This document shows, piece after piece, positions 15,087 to 17,537 of a DNA stretch of 17,537 bases; within the stretch, counting starts at the first letter, position 1; every line of letters starts with the position of its first letter. Position numbers and translations under genes: made by a program. Source of the DNA: DATAFF01 sp036257595 (GTDB lineage Bacteria; Pseudomonadota; Alphaproteobacteria; Rhizobiales; Aestuariivirgaceae); contig DATAFF010000136.1 of assembly GCA_036257595.1 (NCBI GenBank), forward strand, positions 1-17,537. Direction: 5' to 3'. Under the pieces are notes generated by a model. That model was not told where the DNA came from. It made no database searches and saw nothing but the letters and a program-made list of their open reading frames with translations.

Positions 15087-15643
15087 CTCGCCGCCTGACG
15101 TTCGAGCCACTCGGCCCGGGTCAGCAGCAGGAGCCAGGTGTCGACCGGCCCGCCGGAGCCCACCGATTCCTGCATTTCCTCGCCGACAATGCGGAATCCG
15201 AGTTTCGCCAGCACCCGCCCCGACGCCGGATTGTCCTTGTGGTACCCGGAAGGGAGCGCCGCGACCTTCGATACCGAAAAGGCATGATCGACCACAGCCG
15301 AGGCCGCTTCGGTGGCATAGCCTTTGCCCCAATAGTCGACCCCCAACCAATATCCCATGTCGAGTTCGCCATTGTCGTGCCGCGGACCGTAACCGCACAT
15401 GCCGATCAATTCCCTGTCGGGCTTCAGCGTGATGGCAAACACTCCGTGCGGTTGCGGCAGTGCCGCCAGCGACTCGATGAACGCCGCTGCATGGCATTCA
15501 TAGAAGGGATGCGGCATCAGGGCGAGCCGCGTTGCAATTTCGCGCCGATCGGCCAGCGCTGTCATCGGGACGATGTCCCCTTCCTGTGGCCGGCGCAGGA
15601 TCAGCCTGCTGGTTTCCAGCCGGTCGATCGTAATCATTGGCAT
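15083..15643 (-). CDS. GNAT family N-acetyltransferase (RimJ/RimL type)
   Basis: A 186-residue acetyltransferase of the GNAT fold, RimJ/RimL-like branch, expected to transfer acetyl from acetyl-CoA to an amine. The N-terminus DRLETSRLILRRPQEGDI is the classic opening of this branch. The acetyl-CoA-binding loop is YWGKGYATEAA (about 104-114), preceded by GYWLGVDYW; the C-terminal NPASGRVLAKLGFRIVGE matches NxxSxxvleKlGF. The start at ATG 15643 has GGGGGAG 6-11 nt upstream; a second ATG lies two codons later. A GNAT gene at this place between rpmA and obg is common in Rhizobiales, so it may act on a ribosomal protein, but that is inference. It is 67 bp from rpmA and overlaps obg. Confidence 0.9.
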   Translation of the reverse strand: MPMITIDRLETSRLILRRPQEGDIVPMTALADRREIATRLALMPHPFYECHAAAFIESLAALPQPHGVFAITLKPDRELIGMCGYGPRHDNGELDMGYWLGVDYWGKGYATEAASAVVDHAFSVSKVAALPSGYHKDNPASGRVLAKLGFRIVGEEMQESVGSGGPVDTWLLLLTRAEWLERQAAR

Positions 15644-15710
15644 GTTTCGCTCCCCCGTCGCGACAAACCTCTGGACGCGGCGCCGCCTGGCGATCGCGCC
15701 CAAAGGAATC

Positions 15711-15980
15711 CTATCCTTTCTCGTCTGCTCCCGGCACCACCGAGACGAATGTGCGCCCGCCCTTGCCTTCCCGGAACTCGACGCGGCCATCCATCACCGC
15801 GAACAGCGTGTGATCCTTGCCCATGCCGACATGGCGGCCGGCATACCAGCGCGTACCGCGCTGCCGGACGATGATGTTGCCGGAAAGGACGTTTTCGCCG
15901 CCAAACTTCTTGACCCCGAGTCGCTTGCTCTCCGAGTCGCGGCCATTGCGCGATGAGCCGCCTGCCTTTTTGTGCGCCAT
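15711..15980 (-). CDS. rpmA: 50S ribosomal protein L27
   Basis: An 89-residue ribosomal protein bL27, whose N-terminal tail reaches the peptidyl transferase centre. It opens MAHKKAGGSSRNGRDS and continues with KRLGVKKFGGE, NIIVRQRGTRW and the conserved GKDHTLFA block. The length is normal (85-90). No Firmicutes-type cleavable N-terminal extension is present. It lies 15 bp after rplU, the near-universal pairing. Confidence 0.98.
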   Translation of the reverse strand: MAHKKAGGSSRNGRDSESKRLGVKKFGGENVLSGNIIVRQRGTRWYAGRHVGMGKDHTLFAVMDGRVEFREGKGGRTFVSVVPGADEKG

Positions 15981-15995
15981 GATCGATCCTCTTCC

Positions 15996-16670
15996 TTATT
16001 GCGGCTTCGCCGGCTTTGTCCTGTCGACCTTGGCCCGGGGCGGCTTGCCTTCCATGAGCTCGCGCGCCTGGGCGATCCACTCGTCGCGTGCCACCCGGCC
16101 TTTCGACTTGAGCGCTGTTTCGATCGCCTCGATCTGATCCGGCGTCAGCGCCGCAATCTGGTCGAACCGGGTATAGCCGAGCTCGTTGAGCGACTGCTTG
16201 ATCTTGGGTCCGACCCCGGAAATGAGCGATAGGTTATCGCCAACACCGCTCGTGCTGGACGACGTCGCCGTCGCCTGCTCCGCTGCGGCTGCCGGCTCGT
16301 CCACCGCAACTGGCGCCTCCGCTGGCGCTTGCCCGGCGCTGCGGGCAGGCTTCCGCCCGTCGGTGAGAATCTCGGTGATCCGCACCTCCATGAGATCCTG
16401 GCGATGGCCGTTCTTGCGACGGAAATGCTTGCGCCGCTTCTTCTTGAAGATGACGAGCTTGGGCCCGCGGGTGAGCGCAGTGACCTCGCCGGCCACCGTA
16501 GCGCCGGCAACCACGGGGGCGCCGAACGAGATGGCCCCGTCCCCCGCAATCATCAGCACTTCGCTGAATTCAACCTGATCGCCGGCCTTGGCACCGAGTC
16601 GTTCGATCTCGATGACATCGTCGGGGGCGACGCGATACTGCTTGCCGCCTGTCCGGATGACAGCATACAT
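15996..16670 (-). CDS. rplU: 50S ribosomal protein L21 with C-terminal helix-hairpin-helix-like extension
   Basis: A 224-residue form of ribosomal protein bL21, which usually has about 100-105 residues. Residues 1-105 are a complete L21: MYAVIRTGGKQYRV, EVLMIAGDG, VIFKKKRRKHFRRKNGHRQ and a final VRITEI. Residues 106-145 are a flexible Ala/Pro/Glu/Ser linker. Residues 146-190 (LSLISGVGPKIKQSLNELGY, then QIAALTPDQIEAIE) resemble the helix-hairpin-helix 'GVGP' domains seen in several alphaproteobacterial proteins, followed by a basic tail. L21 binds 23S rRNA near domain VI; the role of the added domain is unknown. It starts the series with AAAGGGG 7 nt upstream and has a promoter candidate about 140 bp upstream. 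Confidence 0.96.
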   Translation of the reverse strand: MYAVIRTGGKQYRVAPDDVIEIERLGAKAGDQVEFSEVLMIAGDGAISFGAPVVAGATVAGEVTALTRGPKLVIFKKKRRKHFRRKNGHRQDLMEVRITEILTDGRKPARSAGQAPAEAPVAVDEPAAAAEQATATSSSTSGVGDNLSLISGVGPKIKQSLNELGYTRFDQIAALTPDQIEAIETALKSKGRVARDEWIAQARELMEGKPPRAKVDRTKPAKPQ

Positions 16671-16702
16671 GGGTTTTCCCCTTTCCTGACGCGCCGACGG
16701 CG

Positions 16703-16717
16703 CCGCGCGAGGCGCGG
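16703..16717 (-). promoter_or_regulatory. GC-rich hairpin in the rplU leader
   Basis: CCGCGC and GCGCGG pair across a 3-base loop in the roughly 130-nt untranslated leader between the predicted start of transcription and rplU. Ribosomal protein leaders often hold autoregulatory structures, so it may be part of one, but in GC-rich DNA such stems also arise by chance. Confidence 0.25.
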
Positions 16718-16807
16718 ACTTTGAGCGAAGCGACGAAGCTTGCGCGAGAGCCTTGGGCAGCGAATTGGGCGGGACAGAGCCCTGCCCTGTCGCCGCGGTG
16801 GCGCGCT

Positions 16808-16835
16808 TCTATAACGCGGGGGTTGCAAAGTCAAG
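16808..16835 (-). promoter_or_regulatory. Promoter candidate for rplU-rpmA
   Basis: On the minus strand CTTGAC (16835-16830) and TATAGA (16813-16808) are 16 bp apart. This is close to the CTTGAC-N17-CTATAT housekeeping consensus described for Sinorhizobium. It is the only good match upstream of rplU and would give a leader of about 130 nt. Confidence 0.6.
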
Positions 16836-16855
16836 TCGCCGGACGTCCAGCGGGG

Positions 16856-16884
16856 TTGGCAGGACGGAATGGCTGCGGTAATAC
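16856..16884 (+). promoter_or_regulatory. Promoter candidate for tRNA-Ser
   Basis: TTGGCA (16856-16861) and TAATAC (16879-16884) are exactly 17 bp apart on the plus strand, about 50 bp before the mature tRNA 5' end. A CCCCG-TTTAT-CGGGG hairpin (16904-16918) lies between the promoter and the tRNA and could assist leader processing. Confidence 0.5.
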
Positions 16885-16932
16885 AGCGCCTTCACCATTC
16901 CCGCCCCGTTTATCGGGGGCCGACAATCTCAT

Positions 16933-17022
<90 letters not shown>

Positions 17023-17100
17023 TCTAAGTACTTGATATTACAAATCAATCCGGAAAGAGTTTGGGCTGACTCAGCGTTCGAGGTCCGCAGCCCGATTGCC

Positions 17101-17122
17101 ATTTTGCAAACATTTTGCAAAC
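17101..17122 (+). repeat. Tandem direct repeat ATTTTGCAAAC x 2 near the integrase gene
   Basis: Two perfect adjacent copies of ATTTTGCAAAC lie between tRNA-Ser and the 3' end of the integrase gene. The region is AT-richer than its surroundings. Their place near the presumed att site fits arm-type integrase or excisionase binding sites, but this is inference. Confidence 0.55.
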
Positions 17123-17142
17123 GCCCACCCAGAAAAAGCCTG

Positions 17143-17537
17143 CTAGTTGTTCTTCATCCGTCCCGCAGCACCGAACAGGCCATCAAGCTTTGCCGCCGCC
17201 GCCTCCTCCATTCCCGGCATGAGGTGACCGTAGGTGTCGAGTGTGAACGCCACGCTCGAATGACCAAGGCGCTCACTGACAACCTTGGCATGCTCGCCGG
17301 CCTGAAGAAGCAGACTGGCGTGAGTGTGTCTCAAGTCATGGAATCGTACCTTCGGCAATTCTGGATGTCGCCGGATGAACGCCGCGAAGTTCGTAGAAAG
17401 TGCGTCCGGCCGTTTGAACGTACCATCCAGCTCCGCTAGCACCAGCCCTAGATCGCTGTAGGCCTTCCCCAAGCGCATTCTGCTCTCGGCTTGAACAATC
17501 CTATGGCTTCGCAGTACCTCAAGTGCAATGGGGGGTA
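17143..17537 (-). CDS. Tyrosine-type site-specific integrase (C-terminal part, cut by window edge)
   Basis: The frame is open from the window edge to the TAG at 17143, giving the last 130 residues of a phage-type tyrosine recombinase; the N-terminal part lies outside. The visible start, EVLRSHRIVQAESRMRLG, matches the usual region before the catalytic core's second half. HDLRHTHASLLL carries the HxxR box (second catalytic Arg), LGHSS the conserved His, and TLDTYGHLMP the nucleophilic Tyr. All catalytic residues that fall in this part are intact; the first Arg is off-window. The gene points toward the adjacent tRNA-Ser, typical of integrative elements inserted in tRNA 3' ends. An ATG at 17478 is internal, not the start. 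The cargo of the element would lie to the right of this window. Confidence 0.93.
   Translation of the reverse strand, partial: PPIALEVLRSHRIVQAESRMRLGKAYSDLGLVLAELDGTFKRPDALSTNFAAFIRRHPELPKVRFHDLRHTHASLLLQAGEHAKVVSERLGHSSVAFTLDTYGHLMPGMEEAAAAKLDGLFGAAGRMKNN

Noticed and set aside
15087..15497. A longer N-terminus for Obg
   Set aside because: The added residues match nothing in Obg and lie antisense-free but fully inside the GNAT gene in another frame; the universal KFLDQAKIY start is at GTG 15086.

Overview
The window looks like chromosomal DNA of an alphaproteobacterium, most likely of the order Hyphomicrobiales (Rhizobiales). This rests on strong GC-rich codon use and on the gene order rplU-rpmA-GNAT-obg-proB-proA-nadD-rsfS-rlmH-envC-like-ctpA-divergent polysaccharide deacetylase, all on the minus strand, with rppH nearby. 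The genus cannot be named from the sequence alone.

Layout. (1) 1-3000: a 3-hydroxyacyl-CoA dehydrogenase family gene (minus) diverges from a class II aldolase and a serine-beta-lactamase/NylB-like hydrolase (plus). This looks like a small accessory catabolic group. (2) 2998-4137: a minus-strand CsbD-plus-phasin fusion gene lies downstream of the RNA pyrophosphohydrolase gene rppH. (3) 4254-5797: a plus-strand block holds a DNA-end-binding Ku gene, a 56-residue unknown ORF overlapping it by 4 bp, and an exported amicyanin-like cupredoxin. (4) 5810-5928: an unusual pair of inverted heptanucleotide arrays ends inside the stop codon of the next gene. (5) 5925-16670: a long minus-strand housekeeping series runs, in order of transcription, rplU, rpmA, a GNAT acetyltransferase, obg, proB, proA, nadD, rsfS, rlmH, an EnvC-like murein hydrolase activator, ctpA and the divergent polysaccharide deacetylase. 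The last gene carries an apparent one-base frameshift. (6) 16856-17537: a promoter and tRNA-Ser(CGA) are followed by the C-terminal part of a tyrosine integrase running off the window edge, which marks the boundary of a tRNA-targeted integrative element.

How the genes fit together. The core series combines ribosome components and ribosome maturation (L21, L27, Obg, RsfS, RlmH), the first proline-synthesis steps (ProB, ProA), NAD synthesis (NadD) and envelope or septal peptidoglycan remodelling (EnvC-like, CtpA, DUF610). Several neighbours overlap by a few bases or lie within 15 bp, which suggests translational coupling. In many Rhizobiales rppH directly follows the polysaccharide deacetylase. 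Here the Ku/cupredoxin block separates them, with the heptamer arrays at one junction.

The points most worth a second look are the CsbD-phasin fusion, the inverted heptamer arrays, the frameshift at 6866-6869, the Ku-coupled small ORF, the C-terminal helix-hairpin-helix extension on L21, and the integrase next to tRNA-Ser. No complete new defence or mobile system is evident inside the window.
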